A DNA stretch of 64,000 bases from Oceanotoga teriensis (GTDB taxonomy: Bacteria; Thermotogota; Thermotogae; Petrotogales; Petrotogaceae): positions 62,001 through 126,000 of the forward strand of contig NZ_QGGI01000005.1 in NCBI RefSeq assembly GCF_003148465.1, given 5' to 3'. The position numbers and the translations under genes were made by a program. Below are positions 1-8,775 of the stretch, in pieces (position 1 is the stretch's first letter; each line of letters opens with the position of its first letter). The notes under the pieces were generated by a model. That model made no database searches and had not been told where the DNA came from. It saw only the letters and a list, made by a program, of their open reading frames with translations.

Positions 1-1174
1 CTATAGTTTCAAAATCTGTTTCTGGAAAATCTATATCTAATTCTCTTTCTATATCATTTATAGGAGTAGAACCATTAACAAGTATAATATTTTCATCAAT
101 CCTTGTTATATTAGATTCTTCAATTATATCATCATATTCATCAAGAATTTCTCCTGTGAGTTCTTCTATTACATCTTCAAGTGTTACCAATCCTGCAGTT
201 CCTCCATATTCATCAACAACTATAGCCATATGAGTATGATTTGTAAGAAACATCTTGAGAATATCTTTAACTTTCATGGTAATCGGTACAAAAAAAGGCT
301 TATGTGAGATCTTTAAAACACTCATATTTCTTAGTTTATCTGAATCACTAACCTCATCCATGAGTTTAAAAATATCTTTTGCATAACATATTCCAACTAT
401 AGTATCAAGACTTTCTCTATAAATAGGAATTCTTGAATAACCATCATCATTTATAATTTTAATCAAATCATTTATTTTTTCATCATCTTCAAGTGAGACC
501 ATTTCAACTCTTGGGGTCATTATTTCTTTTACAGAAGTTTCACGTATTTCAAGACTTCTTTGCATGAGATATTTCTCATACTTTTCAATTACCCCTTCTT
601 CATGTCCCATATCAAGATAAGTCATTATTTCACTTTCTGTCACAAAAGGAGGTGTCTGACCAAATCCCTTTCCACCAAATATTTTTATTACTACATTTGA
701 CAAATTAACAAGTATCCATACAACAGGAGTTAAAATATAATTTAAAACATTTACTATTCTAAATGAGAATTTAAAAAATTTTTCTTTATTTTCTCTTGCA
801 TATACTTTAGGGGTTATTTCACCAAATATTAAAATCATTAATGTCATAAAACCCGTTGCAATACCAACAGCAACTCCTTTAGAGTTTGGAAGAAGATTTG
901 CAACAAACAATGTAGTAAGTGATGATGCCAAAATATTTACTACATTATTTAAGATTAAAATAGTCGTTAAATATTGATTTGGACTATTCATAAACTTTTG
1001 AAGCATACTTTTTTTCTTTTCATCTTCTTCATTTTCGAGATAATCCTTAAGTTTTCCTCTTCCCATAGAGGTGAATGCTGTTTCAGAACCTGAAAAAAGT
1101 GCCGATAACATGAGTAAAACAAATATAAACATAAGTGAAAATATCAGCTGCGAGCTACTTTGGGGGTCGTCCAA
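1..1174 (-). CDS. CorC/HlyC-type membrane protein (DUF21 + CBS pair), 3' end beyond window
   Basis: About 391 codons are visible and the reading frame runs off the left edge. The proposed start is a TTG at 1174 preceded by an AGGTAGG ribosome site; the first Met is only about 14 codons on, inside the first membrane segment. The N-terminal part (about residues 8-190) is hydrophobic with the SGSETAF motif of DUF21/CNNM proteins. A CBS pair follows, with EIMTPRVEM near residue 218 and the typical MAIVVDEYGGTAGLVTLED stretch near residue 315, and the CorC_HlyC domain is cut off. The family is linked to Mg/Co efflux or divalent-cation homeostasis; the haemolysin label is historical. It is the last visible gene of the hrcA-grpE-dnaJ-yitT transcript direction. 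Confidence 0.9.
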   Translation of the reverse strand, partial: MDDPQSSSQLIFSLMFIFVLLMLSALFSGSETAFTSMGRGKLKDYLENEEDEKKKSMLQKFMNSPNQYLTTILILNNVVNILASSLTTLFVANLLPNSKGVAVGIATGFMTLMILIFGEITPKVYARENKEKFFKFSFRIVNVLNYILTPVVWILVNLSNVVIKIFGGKGFGQTPPFVTESEIMTYLDMGHEEGVIEKYEKYLMQRSLEIRETSVKEIMTPRVEMVSLEDDEKINDLIKIINDDGYSRIPIYRESLDTIVGICYAKDIFKLMDEVSDSDKLRNMSVLKISHKPFFVPITMKVKDILKMFLTNHTHMAIVVDEYGGTAGLVTLEDVIEELTGEILDEYDDIIEESNITRIDENIILVNGSTPINDIERELDIDFPETDFETI

Positions 1175-1197
1175 TTCCCACACCTACCTTTTAATTT

Positions 1198-2094
1198 TTA
1201 AGTTATTTTTTTAAATCCATACCCAATAGCTTCACTATTGGGTAGAACTATTATAAATGCATTTGAATCTATTTCTTTTATCAAAGATTTAAGTCTTCCA
1301 ATCTCAGATCTCGTTATTGTAACCATTAAAATATCTTTATCTTTTTTAGTGTAACCACCTACACCTTTAATATATGTAATTCCTCTATCTAAATCATTAA
1401 ATATACTTTCTTTAATTTTATCATGATATTCACTTATAATCAAAAAAGTTTTTGATGAAGATAAACCATTAACTATACCATCTATTGTCTTTGCTGCTAT
1501 AAAAATAGTTATTATACCATACATTGGTAATATAGGATTTATAAAAATAGAAGATGCCGTTATCAAACTATCTGATATTAAAAGTCCCGTACCAACAGAT
1601 ACAGAAAAATACTTGTTGAATATCATTGCAAGAATATCAGTACCACCAGTAGTTGCACCTCTCCATATAACAAGTCCCATTCCAAATCCCGATATAACTC
1701 CTCCATAAACAGCTGACATCAATATTATATCTATATTATAACTTTGACTTTGGGCTATTAAATTCGGTATCATTTGATCCATCTCAAAAAACTGTTGTAA
1801 TACATCAGTAAAAACAGACAAAGTAATCGCTGAAAATATACTTTTCATCCCAAATCCAAGTCCTAACAACCAAAAACCGAGTGCAAAGAGAATTACATTA
1901 AAAACTAACATTTGTAATCCAATCCACCAACCGAACAATGAATTCAATACTATAGCCAATCCACTAACTCCACCAGCCACAATATTGTATGGAACAAAAA
2001 ACAGTACAATTCCAATTGCTGTTATCAGCGTACCTATAGAAATTATCACATAATCAACTATCGTTTTTTTGAGATTATCATTCAACCGAATCAA
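1198..2094 (-). CDS. YitT family membrane protein (DUF161 + DUF2179)
   Basis: The 298-residue protein has about five or six hydrophobic segments in its first 200 residues, including the conserved VPYNIVAGGVSGLAIVL stretch of YitT/YpjC proteins, followed by a soluble C-terminal DUF2179-type domain (about residues 215-298). The role of this family is not established; transport or sensing has been suggested. The start is uncertain. TTG at 2094 lies only 4 bases from AAAGG, and a second TTG at 2085 has better spacing from the CAGG motif. The gene begins 7 bases after the dnaJ stop and is probably cotranscribed with the heat-shock genes. Confidence 0.88.
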   Translation of the reverse strand: MIRLNDNLKKTIVDYVIISIGTLITAIGIVLFFVPYNIVAGGVSGLAIVLNSLFGWWIGLQMLVFNVILFALGFWLLGLGFGMKSIFSAITLSVFTDVLQQFFEMDQMIPNLIAQSQSYNIDIILMSAVYGGVISGFGMGLVIWRGATTGGTDILAMIFNKYFSVSVGTGLLISDSLITASSIFINPILPMYGIITIFIAAKTIDGIVNGLSSSKTFLIISEYHDKIKESIFNDLDRGITYIKGVGGYTKKDKDILMVTITRSEIGRLKSLIKEIDSNAFIIVLPNSEAIGYGFKKIT

Positions 2095-2101
2095 CCTGCC
2101 T

Positions 2102-3247
2102 TTATATATCTAATTTTTTTATTTTGGCTATCTCTTTAAGATATTTTTTTTCTCTCATAGAAGGTTTATTTATCTCCACATTAAGTTTAACATAAATATC
2201 CCCTCTTTTTTTACCTGTAAAATTAGGAAGGCCAAGATTTTTTAATCTTATTATGGTTCCGGGATTAGTACCTTCAGAAATTTTTTCTGTAATATTACCT
2301 TCTAATGTAGGTATTTTAATAGTTCCACCCAAAGCAGCAGTTATATAATCAACTTTTATCTCTGTTTCAAGATCTGCTCCATTTCTTCTAAATTTAGGAT
2401 TATTTATAACTTTTATATGAACTATTAAATCTCCATTAGGTCCTCCATTTAATCCATTATTACCTTTCCCAGTTATCTTTAATACATAACCATCTTCTAT
2501 ACCGGCAGGTATTTTAACACTAAGTCTTTCTTTTTTATAATTTTTTCCACTTCCACCACAAACACTACACTTTTTACTTATTATCTTGCCTTGTCCATTA
2601 CAAGTAGGACAAGTATAATTCTTTACAAAAGTTCCAAAAAAAGTTCTTTGTTCTTCAGCTATTTGTCCTCTACCATTACATCTTGGGCATGTACTAAAAG
2701 CAGTTCCTCCCTCAGCACCTGTACCATTACATGATGTACAATTTTCATATCTACTATATTCTATTACTTTTTCTACATCATATAAAAGTTCTTCAAGTTC
2801 AAGCGTAACAGTTGCGTGAATATCTTGACCTTTAGAAGCTCTCTGAGTTCTCGTTCCTCTCGAACTTCCGCCTCTTTCATTTCCAAAAAACATATCAAAA
2901 AAATCTGAAAATGGTCCTCCAGCATCTCCAAAATTGCCAGATCCACCTCCAAAAAAATCTTTAAATATGTCTTCTACACCACCTGTATAAGAACCATTTC
3001 CACCATTTGGCATACCACCCTCAGGTACAAATCCAAATCTATCATAAAGTTTTCTTTTTTCAGGATTAGATAAAACTTCATAAGCTTCTTGAACTTCCTT
3101 AAATTTTTCTTCGGCAACCTTTTTATTTTCTAAATGTCTATCTGGATGCCATTTTTTAACAAGTACTCTATACGCTTTTTTTATGTCTTCTTGAGAAGCA
3201 TCTCTTGAAACCTCAAGAATCCCATAATAATCTTTTTTTTGAGGCAT
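2102..3247 (-). CDS. dnaJ: Chaperone protein DnaJ
   Basis: DnaJ stimulates the DnaK ATPase and delivers unfolded clients in the cytosol. All standard domains are present in 381 residues: the J domain (1-70) with the HPD motif (KKWHPDRH), a Gly/Phe-rich linker (about 75-135), a zinc-finger region with four CxxCxGxG repeats ([32 protein letters not shown]), and the C-terminal substrate-binding/dimerisation region. The ATG overlaps the grpE stop by one base (TAATG), which suggests translational coupling. No dnaK is present in this operon; it must lie elsewhere. Confidence 0.97.
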   Translation of the reverse strand: MPQKKDYYGILEVSRDASQEDIKKAYRVLVKKWHPDRHLENKKVAEEKFKEVQEAYEVLSNPEKRKLYDRFGFVPEGGMPNGGNGSYTGGVEDIFKDFFGGGSGNFGDAGGPFSDFFDMFFGNERGGSSRGTRTQRASKGQDIHATVTLELEELLYDVEKVIEYSRYENCTSCNGTGAEGGTAFSTCPRCNGRGQIAEEQRTFFGTFVKNYTCPTCNGQGKIISKKCSVCGGSGKNYKKERLSVKIPAGIEDGYVLKITGKGNNGLNGGPNGDLIVHIKVINNPKFRRNGADLETEIKVDYITAALGGTIKIPTLEGNITEKISEGTNPGTIIRLKNLGLPNFTGKKRGDIYVKLNVEINKPSMREKKYLKEIAKIKKLDI

Positions 3248-3921
3248 TAATTTTCACCTTCTTCTTTTTTAGGATTATCTTCTTCAGCCTCTTCTTTAAC
3301 TGAAATAACAACTTTTGGTTTAATTGCAACAACAACTCTAGCTGGCTCTATGACTCTACCATTAAGTTTATATCCTGGATTTTCTGTTTTATAAACATGG
3401 TACTCTTTAATTTCATCAGTTTCATATTTATCAGACACTTCATGTTCAAAAGGATCAAAAATATCTCCAGATGATGGTTTTATAAATTCTAATCCAGCAT
3501 TTTCAAAGGATTTATTCATATCTTTTTCTACCATTTCTATTGCTTTTGGAAATTGTTCATCTTCTTTATAATTTAAAGAAATTAACAATTTTTCATATGG
3601 TACTAAAAAACTCCTTATCAATTTTTCTTTTTCTTTTAGTTTTATATCTTTTTTTTCTTTTTCAACGAGTTCTTTAAAAGTTTCAAAATCACTTTTTAAA
3701 TCAAAAGCATAATTTTTTAATTTATCATTTTCAATTTTAATTTTTTCAAGATCTTTTTTTAATTCTTCATTTTCTTTCAATACTTCTTCAATGTTTAAAA
3801 TATCCTCTTTCTTTTCTTCCTCAACGACTTCATTAAGTTCTTCTTCTATCTGTTCAACAATTTTCTCATCTATCTTTTTATTCACTTTATTTTCAATTTT
3901 TTTATTTTCCTTTTTGCTCAT
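3247..3921 (-). CDS. grpE: Nucleotide exchange factor GrpE
   Basis: GrpE is the ADP/ATP exchange factor for DnaK. The start is placed at the ATG (MSKKENKK) because GGAGGTG sits 6 bases upstream; a longer frame from GTG at 3939 would put the ribosome site inside the coding sequence. The 224-residue protein opens with an acidic/basic low-complexity segment and a long coiled coil (to about residue 100). The GrpE head follows, recognisable by the [21 protein letters not shown] region and by [17 protein letters not shown]. The N-terminal tail is long and charged. It lies between hrcA and dnaJ, with 33 bases from the hrcA stop. Confidence 0.95.
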   Translation of the reverse strand: MSKKENKKIENKVNKKIDEKIVEQIEEELNEVVEEEKKEDILNIEEVLKENEELKKDLEKIKIENDKLKNYAFDLKSDFETFKELVEKEKKDIKLKEKEKLIRSFLVPYEKLLISLNYKEDEQFPKAIEMVEKDMNKSFENAGLEFIKPSSGDIFDPFEHEVSDKYETDEIKEYHVYKTENPGYKLNGRVIEPARVVVAIKPKVVISVKEEAEEDNPKKEEGEN

Positions 3922-3954
3922 TAAAAGCACCTCCAACACATATAATTTTATAAA

Positions 3955-4962
3955 CTAAAGATTTTTTGATATAATTTCAGAGAACCTAGAAGTATATTCT
4001 TTGATTGTATTATAAATTTTTTCATAATCAGAATATTTTTCAGTGATAAATAGAAGTCTACCTATAGAATTCGATGACATACAATAAGATGTATAAAAAA
4101 AAGCAAAATTTCTTAAAGACCTAAAACCTATATCATTTCCAAAAAAAACTTTTATATCTCTTGAATAGTCGAGATCTTTAAATATCTCATCTTTTATTTC
4201 ATCATTTTCTATTATCATACTCAAACTTTTTATACTATCATAACCGGGTTTGTGAAAAGAAATTATCTTTTCAAGCCCATTAATTATATATTTATTTCTT
4301 GAAAATTCATTTAATAGAACCTCAATTAGATTATACATATTTATTACTCTTATATCATCAGTTTGAAAATTTTGATTTTTTATGGCCTCAAAAACAGAAT
4401 TAAAAGATTTTCCTTTTAGCCCTATATTCAACATCTCTTCTAATTCTTTATAATGAGGGAGACCATATATATCAACAGTTCTTGTTATAGTCATTCCAAG
4501 ATTTGTCATAAGATTTACAACATAATTATAATCTGTAAGAGGTGTAACAACCGCTCTTGTTATGTAAATATATTTGGGATTTGGATATTCAAAAAGAACC
4601 ATTCCGTTAAGAATATCTGATATCATTTTAGATATATTTTCATACATGAGATTTAAATCATAAAATTTATAATCTTTTGGCATTTCCATATATGTTCCAT
4701 TTTTTGAATAAGCTTCATCTATAATATTAAAATAAAGAAACAATGCAGCATCTGTGGGAATTCTTCCTCCACTTGTATGCTGTTGATATATATACTTTAA
4801 ATGTTGTAGTTTTTGCATATCATTTCTTATAGTTGCACTACTGGCTTTTATACTAGAATTACTCAAAACATCATCTGAACTAACAGGCTTATGTTCTTTA
4901 ATATAAATCTTAACTATACTTAATAGAACTTCTTTTTGCCTGCTCGTTAATTCCATTCCCAT
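3955..4962 (-). CDS. hrcA: Heat-inducible transcription repressor HrcA
   Basis: HrcA represses chaperone operons by binding CIRCE. The N-terminal winged helix begins MELTSRQKEVLLSIVKIYIKEHKPVSSDDVL, followed by the conserved SSATIRNDM and SGGRIPTDAALFLYF segments, then the GAF-like and dimerisation parts, giving 335 residues. The ATG at 4962 is preferred over the GTG at 4974 because AGGAG (4974-4978) overlaps that GTG and lies 11 bases upstream of the ATG. A CIRCE element covers this ribosome site, so the gene is very likely autoregulated. It is the first gene of hrcA-grpE-dnaJ. Confidence 0.95.
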   Translation of the reverse strand: MGMELTSRQKEVLLSIVKIYIKEHKPVSSDDVLSNSSIKASSATIRNDMQKLQHLKYIYQQHTSGGRIPTDAALFLYFNIIDEAYSKNGTYMEMPKDYKFYDLNLMYENISKMISDILNGMVLFEYPNPKYIYITRAVVTPLTDYNYVVNLMTNLGMTITRTVDIYGLPHYKELEEMLNIGLKGKSFNSVFEAIKNQNFQTDDIRVINMYNLIEVLLNEFSRNKYIINGLEKIISFHKPGYDSIKSLSMIIENDEIKDEIFKDLDYSRDIKVFFGNDIGFRSLRNFAFFYTSYCMSSNSIGRLLFITEKYSDYEKIYNTIKEYTSRFSEIISKNL

Positions 4963-4967
4963 ACTTT

Positions 4968-4994
4968 TTATCACTCCTTTTTTATGAGTGCTAA
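4968..4994. promoter_or_regulatory. CIRCE operator (HrcA binding site)
   Basis: The sequence reads TTATCACTC-N9-GAGTGCTAA, one mismatch from the CIRCE consensus TTAGCACTC-N9-GAGTGCTAA. It lies just downstream of the hrcA -10 box, in the leader, and covers the hrcA ribosome-binding site. Confidence 0.95.
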
Positions 4995-4998
4995 TTAT

Positions 4999-5027
4999 AT
5001 GATATCAATAAATTTATTTATTGTCAA
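4999..5027 (-). promoter_or_regulatory. Promoter of hrcA-grpE-dnaJ operon
   Basis: On the minus strand TTGACA (5022-5027) is followed by 17 bases and TATCAT (4999-5004), a good housekeeping-sigma promoter immediately upstream of CIRCE. Its -35 hexamer overlaps that of the divergent murE promoter. Confidence 0.85.
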
Positions 5028-5049
5028 ATAGAAAAATAAGAGTTAAAAT
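5021..5049 (+). promoter_or_regulatory. Promoter of the mur cluster
   Basis: TTGTCA (5021-5026), 17 bases, then TAAAAT (5044-5049), 34 bases before the murE ATG, which has AGGGGGT as its ribosome site. The -35 box shares five base pairs with the divergent hrcA -35 box. Confidence 0.72.
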
Positions 5050-5083
5050 AATATAGATAAAAGAATTTTAGGGGGTATTAAAT

Positions 5084-6583
5084 ATGAGAGTTGAAAACGT
5101 ATTAGAAAAACTTTCAGATATTATCTTAGAAAAGAGTGATAAATTAATTTTATCTAAAGAGCTCAATTCTGTAACAGATAATAGCGAAAATATTAACAAA
5201 AACGATGTTTTTGTTGCAATTAAAGGTTACAAATTTGATGGTCATAATTTTATAAAACCGGCAATCAAAAAAGGATGTTCTTTAGTTATAATAGAAAATA
5301 AAAGCTATATATCTGATTTGGATTTTCCTTATATACTGGTTTCAGACTCACGTGTTGCCCTCGCCAGACTATCTCATCTTTCAAATGAAATAGACTCAAA
5401 CGAGTTTAAAATATTTGGTGTTACCGGGACAAATGGAAAATCTACAAGTGTTAATATACTTCATCATTTATTAAGAGAATCAAAGATAAATTCTTCTTTA
5501 TTGAGTACAGTTGAAATTAAAATAAATGATTTGCTAATTGAAGAACCATACAATACAACACCCAGCATAATTAAAATATCAAATTTACTTAAACAAAGTA
5601 AAGACAAAGATGTAAACTTTATAAATCTTGAAGTATCATCACATGCAATTTCTCAAAAAAGAATTGAAGATATTTATTTTGATATTATATCATTCACAAA
5701 CATAACAAGGGATCATCTCGATTATCATTCATCTTTTAATGAATATGAAAAAATAAAACTTTCTCTTGCAAATAATTTAAAACCTGATGGGAAAGTGATA
5801 ATAAATTATGATAATTTTGATATGAAGAAATTCGAATTTATAGATTCTAAAAAAATTATAACTTATGGTTTTTCAGATGATGCTGATTATGTTATTAAGG
5901 AATTAAATCAAAGTATATACCAAATGAATTTCAAATTGATCACACCTGATGAAGGGGAAATTTCTATATATTCTTCCATAATAGGAAGTTTTAATGCTTA
6001 TAATATAGTAAATTCCTTGATAGCGGCAAGACAGTTTGGACTCAGCTATGAACAAATAAAACATGGCATAATTACTTTTAAAGGAGTTAGAGGTAGATTT
6101 GAAATAATTCCAAGTTCAAAAGCATTGGGTTTTTCTGTTGTTATTGATTTTGCTCATACTCCAGATGCACTTGAAAATGTTTTAAAAAATGCAAGATCAT
6201 TAACAGAAGGAAGAATAATCGTTGTATTTGGTGCTGGTGGTAATGCAGATAAAGGTAAAAGAAAGATAATGGGACAAATAGCGAGTGAATTATCCGACAT
6301 AGTTGTCATAACCAATGATGATCCAAAAGATGAAGATCCAGATAAAATAATTGAACAGGTAAAAGAAGGAGTAAATAAAGAAAAAAATTTCATAGTCATT
6401 CCAGACAGAAAAACTGCTATAAATGCAGCTATTAACTTTGCAAATCGTGAAGATATAGTAATAATAGCTGGAAGAGGACATGAAAAATTCCAACTTTTTG
6501 GTGGTGGAAAACAAATTAAATTCTCTGATTACGATGTAGCAGCAGAAGCCATAGATGGCTTGAGAAGGAGTATGAAAAAATGA
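5084..6583 (+). CDS. murE: UDP-N-acetylmuramyl-tripeptide synthetase MurE
   Basis: MurE adds the third stem-peptide amino acid to UDP-MurNAc-L-Ala-D-Glu in the cytosol, using ATP. The 499-residue protein shows the Mur ligase P-loop GVTGTNGKST (about 112-121), the central NITRDHLDYH motif, and the C-terminal domain with the amino-acid selectivity motif read as DDPKDEDP (about 410). Meso-DAP enzymes carry DNPR at this position. Thermotoga maritima MurE, which adds lysine, has a DDPR-type sequence, so lysine is the likelier substrate here. It is the first gene of the cluster, and its TGA overlaps the murF ATG (ATGA). Confidence 0.95.
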   Translation: MRVENVLEKLSDIILEKSDKLILSKELNSVTDNSENINKNDVFVAIKGYKFDGHNFIKPAIKKGCSLVIIENKSYISDLDFPYILVSDSRVALARLSHLSNEIDSNEFKIFGVTGTNGKSTSVNILHHLLRESKINSSLLSTVEIKINDLLIEEPYNTTPSIIKISNLLKQSKDKDVNFINLEVSSHAISQKRIEDIYFDIISFTNITRDHLDYHSSFNEYEKIKLSLANNLKPDGKVIINYDNFDMKKFEFIDSKKIITYGFSDDADYVIKELNQSIYQMNFKLITPDEGEISIYSSIIGSFNAYNIVNSLIAARQFGLSYEQIKHGIITFKGVRGRFEIIPSSKALGFSVVIDFAHTPDALENVLKNARSLTEGRIIVVFGAGGNADKGKRKIMGQIASELSDIVVITNDDPKDEDPDKIIEQVKEGVNKEKNFIVIPDRKTAINAAINFANREDIVIIAGRGHEKFQLFGGGKQIKFSDYDVAAEAIDGLRRSMKK

Positions 6584-7848
6584 ACTTGATAGAATTAAAA
6601 AATAAAAAATATTTTTTTCAAACAAATTCAAAAGATATAAAAAAAGATGATGTTTTTATAGCTTTAAAAGGCGAAAAAAATGATGGTCATAACTATTTAA
6701 ATGATGCGTTCCAAAGGGGCGCATCTTTTGCTGTTGTTGAAAAAGATATACCATTTAAAAATATTTTAAAAGTTGATAATGTGTTAATTCATATATTAAA
6801 AGAGACTTCAAAATTAGTAAATAATAATAGTAAATTAAAAATTGGTATAACGGGATCAACTGGGAAAACTACAACTAAAGAATGTTTACATCAAATTTTG
6901 TCAAATACTCTAAGTATATTTTCTACTCATGAAAACTATAATACAGAAATAGGAATTCCTTTAAGTATATTAAATTATTATAATAATGAAGATGTAGCAA
7001 TACTTGAAATGGGTCTTCAGAAAAAAGATGATCTTAAGTTTTTATCTAATTTTTATGATTTAGATGTAGCATTTATAACTAATATAGGTACATCTCATAT
7101 AGAATTTTTAGAATCTAAAGAAAATATTGCTTATCAAAAATCTTTGATAACTAAAAATATGAAAAAAGGTCTTGTAGTTTTGAATGGAGATTATGAAAAA
7201 TTATTGGATTTTATACCAAAAAATTTAAATATTATAAAATTTGGTAAAAAAGATTCTAATGATTCTGTATTAAAAGATTTTGAATACTCAGAAAATAAAA
7301 CAAAAGTACTCTATAAAATATTTGGTAAAGACGTATTTTTGACTTTGAATAATATTTGGTCTGAAGGTCAATTAATAGATTTATTGGCGGTTATTTCATT
7401 TTGTATATTCATTCAAATCCCTATAGATCCTTATTTTATATCTAATATAGAGTTACCATCAAGTAGATTTGAAATAATTAAAACTGATAATTGTACTATA
7501 ATAAATGATTCATATAATGCCTCTTTCGAATCTTTTAAAAGTGGTTTTGAATCTATAAAAAAATATACTTCTAAAGATAAAAAAATATTAATAATGTCAG
7601 AAATTAAAGAATCTGGTGAATATTCAAAAGAAATTCATATAAAAACAATAAAACTGGCTCAAAATATATTCAATGAGATTTATTTTTTAGATCCCGAAAA
7701 TAAATTTAATTATTTAAATAATATAAATTTTATAAAAAATATAGAAGAAGTTAAAGAACTTATAAATAACACTAAAGGTATCATATACATAAAAGGTTCT
7801 AATTCTACAGGCCTTTATAAATTCATGAAGGAAAGGAGTTATTTATGA
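6580..7848 (+). CDS. murF: UDP-MurNAc-tripeptide:D-Ala-D-Ala ligase MurF
   Basis: MurF attaches D-Ala-D-Ala to complete the UDP-MurNAc-pentapeptide. The N-terminal domain carries the DDVFIALKGEKNDGHNYL signature shared with MurE, the ATP-binding loop GITGSTGKTTTKE lies at about residues 90-100, ITNIGTSHIEFLES is the central-domain motif, and INDSYNASFES near residue 307 marks the C-terminal domain. At 422 residues it is slightly short for the family. It overlaps murE and mraY by four bases each, so the three are translationally coupled. Confidence 0.94.
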   Translation: MNLIELKNKKYFFQTNSKDIKKDDVFIALKGEKNDGHNYLNDAFQRGASFAVVEKDIPFKNILKVDNVLIHILKETSKLVNNNSKLKIGITGSTGKTTTKECLHQILSNTLSIFSTHENYNTEIGIPLSILNYYNNEDVAILEMGLQKKDDLKFLSNFYDLDVAFITNIGTSHIEFLESKENIAYQKSLITKNMKKGLVVLNGDYEKLLDFIPKNLNIIKFGKKDSNDSVLKDFEYSENKTKVLYKIFGKDVFLTLNNIWSEGQLIDLLAVISFCIFIQIPIDPYFISNIELPSSRFEIIKTDNCTIINDSYNASFESFKSGFESIKKYTSKDKKILIMSEIKESGEYSKEIHIKTIKLAQNIFNEIYFLDPENKFNYLNNINFIKNIEEVKELINNTKGIIYIKGSNSTGLYKFMKERSYL

Positions 7849-8774
7849 TAGAGATATTATCTATTATAAGTTTTTTTGTTTTGATCTCACTTTATCCAAA
7901 ATATATAAATTGGTCAAAGAAAAAACAATATGGTCAATACATTAGACAAGAAGGTCCTGATTTGCATAATTATAAACAGGGTACTCCCACTGCAGGTGGA
8001 ATTTTATTTTTATTTTTTATTTCAATATTGAATCTAATTTCTTATTATTTATCTTCAAATCCAATATATTTAATAGTATTTTTCAGTTCAATTTTATTTG
8101 GATTTGTAGGTTTTATAGATGATTTTTTAAGCATATTCAAAAAGAATTCTTTGGGCCTTAGATCTTATCAAAAATTATTACTGCAAATAATTTTTTCTTT
8201 GATAATTTTTTATATAGTAAATAAATTTAATCCTCATACTTATTTAAAAATACCTTATATAGATAAAACTTTAGATTTGGGATTTTTTTACCCTATTTGG
8301 GCTGTTTTATTTTTAAGTGGTTTATCTAATTCAACTAATCTTTCAGATGGATTAGATGGATTATCTTCTGGACTATTTATAATTTCAACTATAATGACAG
8401 TAATAGTAAGCAAAGCACCTATTAATCTAATATATACAATAGTTTTACCTGTAATTGCGTTTATGATGTTTAATATTAAACCGGCAAAAATATTCATGGG
8501 AGATACAGGTTCTTTAGCTTTAGGAGGAATATTAGCCTCTATTTCAATATATTATTCCACAGAAATTTTTGCAATATTTACATGCTTTGTATTCATTGCT
8601 GAGATGTTTTCTGTAATAATTCAAGTTTTGAGTTATAAAATAAGAAAAAAGAGAGTCTTTTTAATGGCACCTGTTCATCATCATTTTGAAATGAAAGGGT
8701 GGCATGAAGAGAGAGTAGTCATGAATTTTTGGATTATAAATATATTATTTGGAATTTTAATAATCGGAGGTTAA
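7845..8774 (+). CDS. mraY: Phospho-N-acetylmuramoyl-pentapeptide transferase MraY
   Basis: MraY transfers phospho-MurNAc-pentapeptide to undecaprenyl phosphate, making lipid I in the inner membrane. The 309-residue protein has about ten membrane segments. Visible motifs are GTPTAGGILF near residue 46, GFIDDFLSIFKKNSLGL with the aspartate pair, NLSDGLDGLSSGL (about 165), GDTGSLALGG (about 218) and the histidine-rich MAPVHHHFEMKGW (about 275). It is a little shorter than typical MraY (320-360) but keeps all catalytic motifs. It starts inside the murF stop (ATGA). Confidence 0.95.
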   Translation: MIEILSIISFFVLISLYPKYINWSKKKQYGQYIRQEGPDLHNYKQGTPTAGGILFLFFISILNLISYYLSSNPIYLIVFFSSILFGFVGFIDDFLSIFKKNSLGLRSYQKLLLQIIFSLIIFYIVNKFNPHTYLKIPYIDKTLDLGFFYPIWAVLFLSGLSNSTNLSDGLDGLSSGLFIISTIMTVIVSKAPINLIYTIVLPVIAFMMFNIKPAKIFMGDTGSLALGGILASISIYYSTEIFAIFTCFVFIAEMFSVIIQVLSYKIRKKRVFLMAPVHHHFEMKGWHEERVVMNFWIINILFGILIIGG

Positions 8775-8775
8775 C

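Noticed and set aside
6154-6631. Two minus-strand frames under murE and murF
   Set aside because: They lie antisense to strongly conserved Mur ligase motifs, have no ribosome site and show the hydrophobic bias of reversed Lys/Asp-rich coding sequence.
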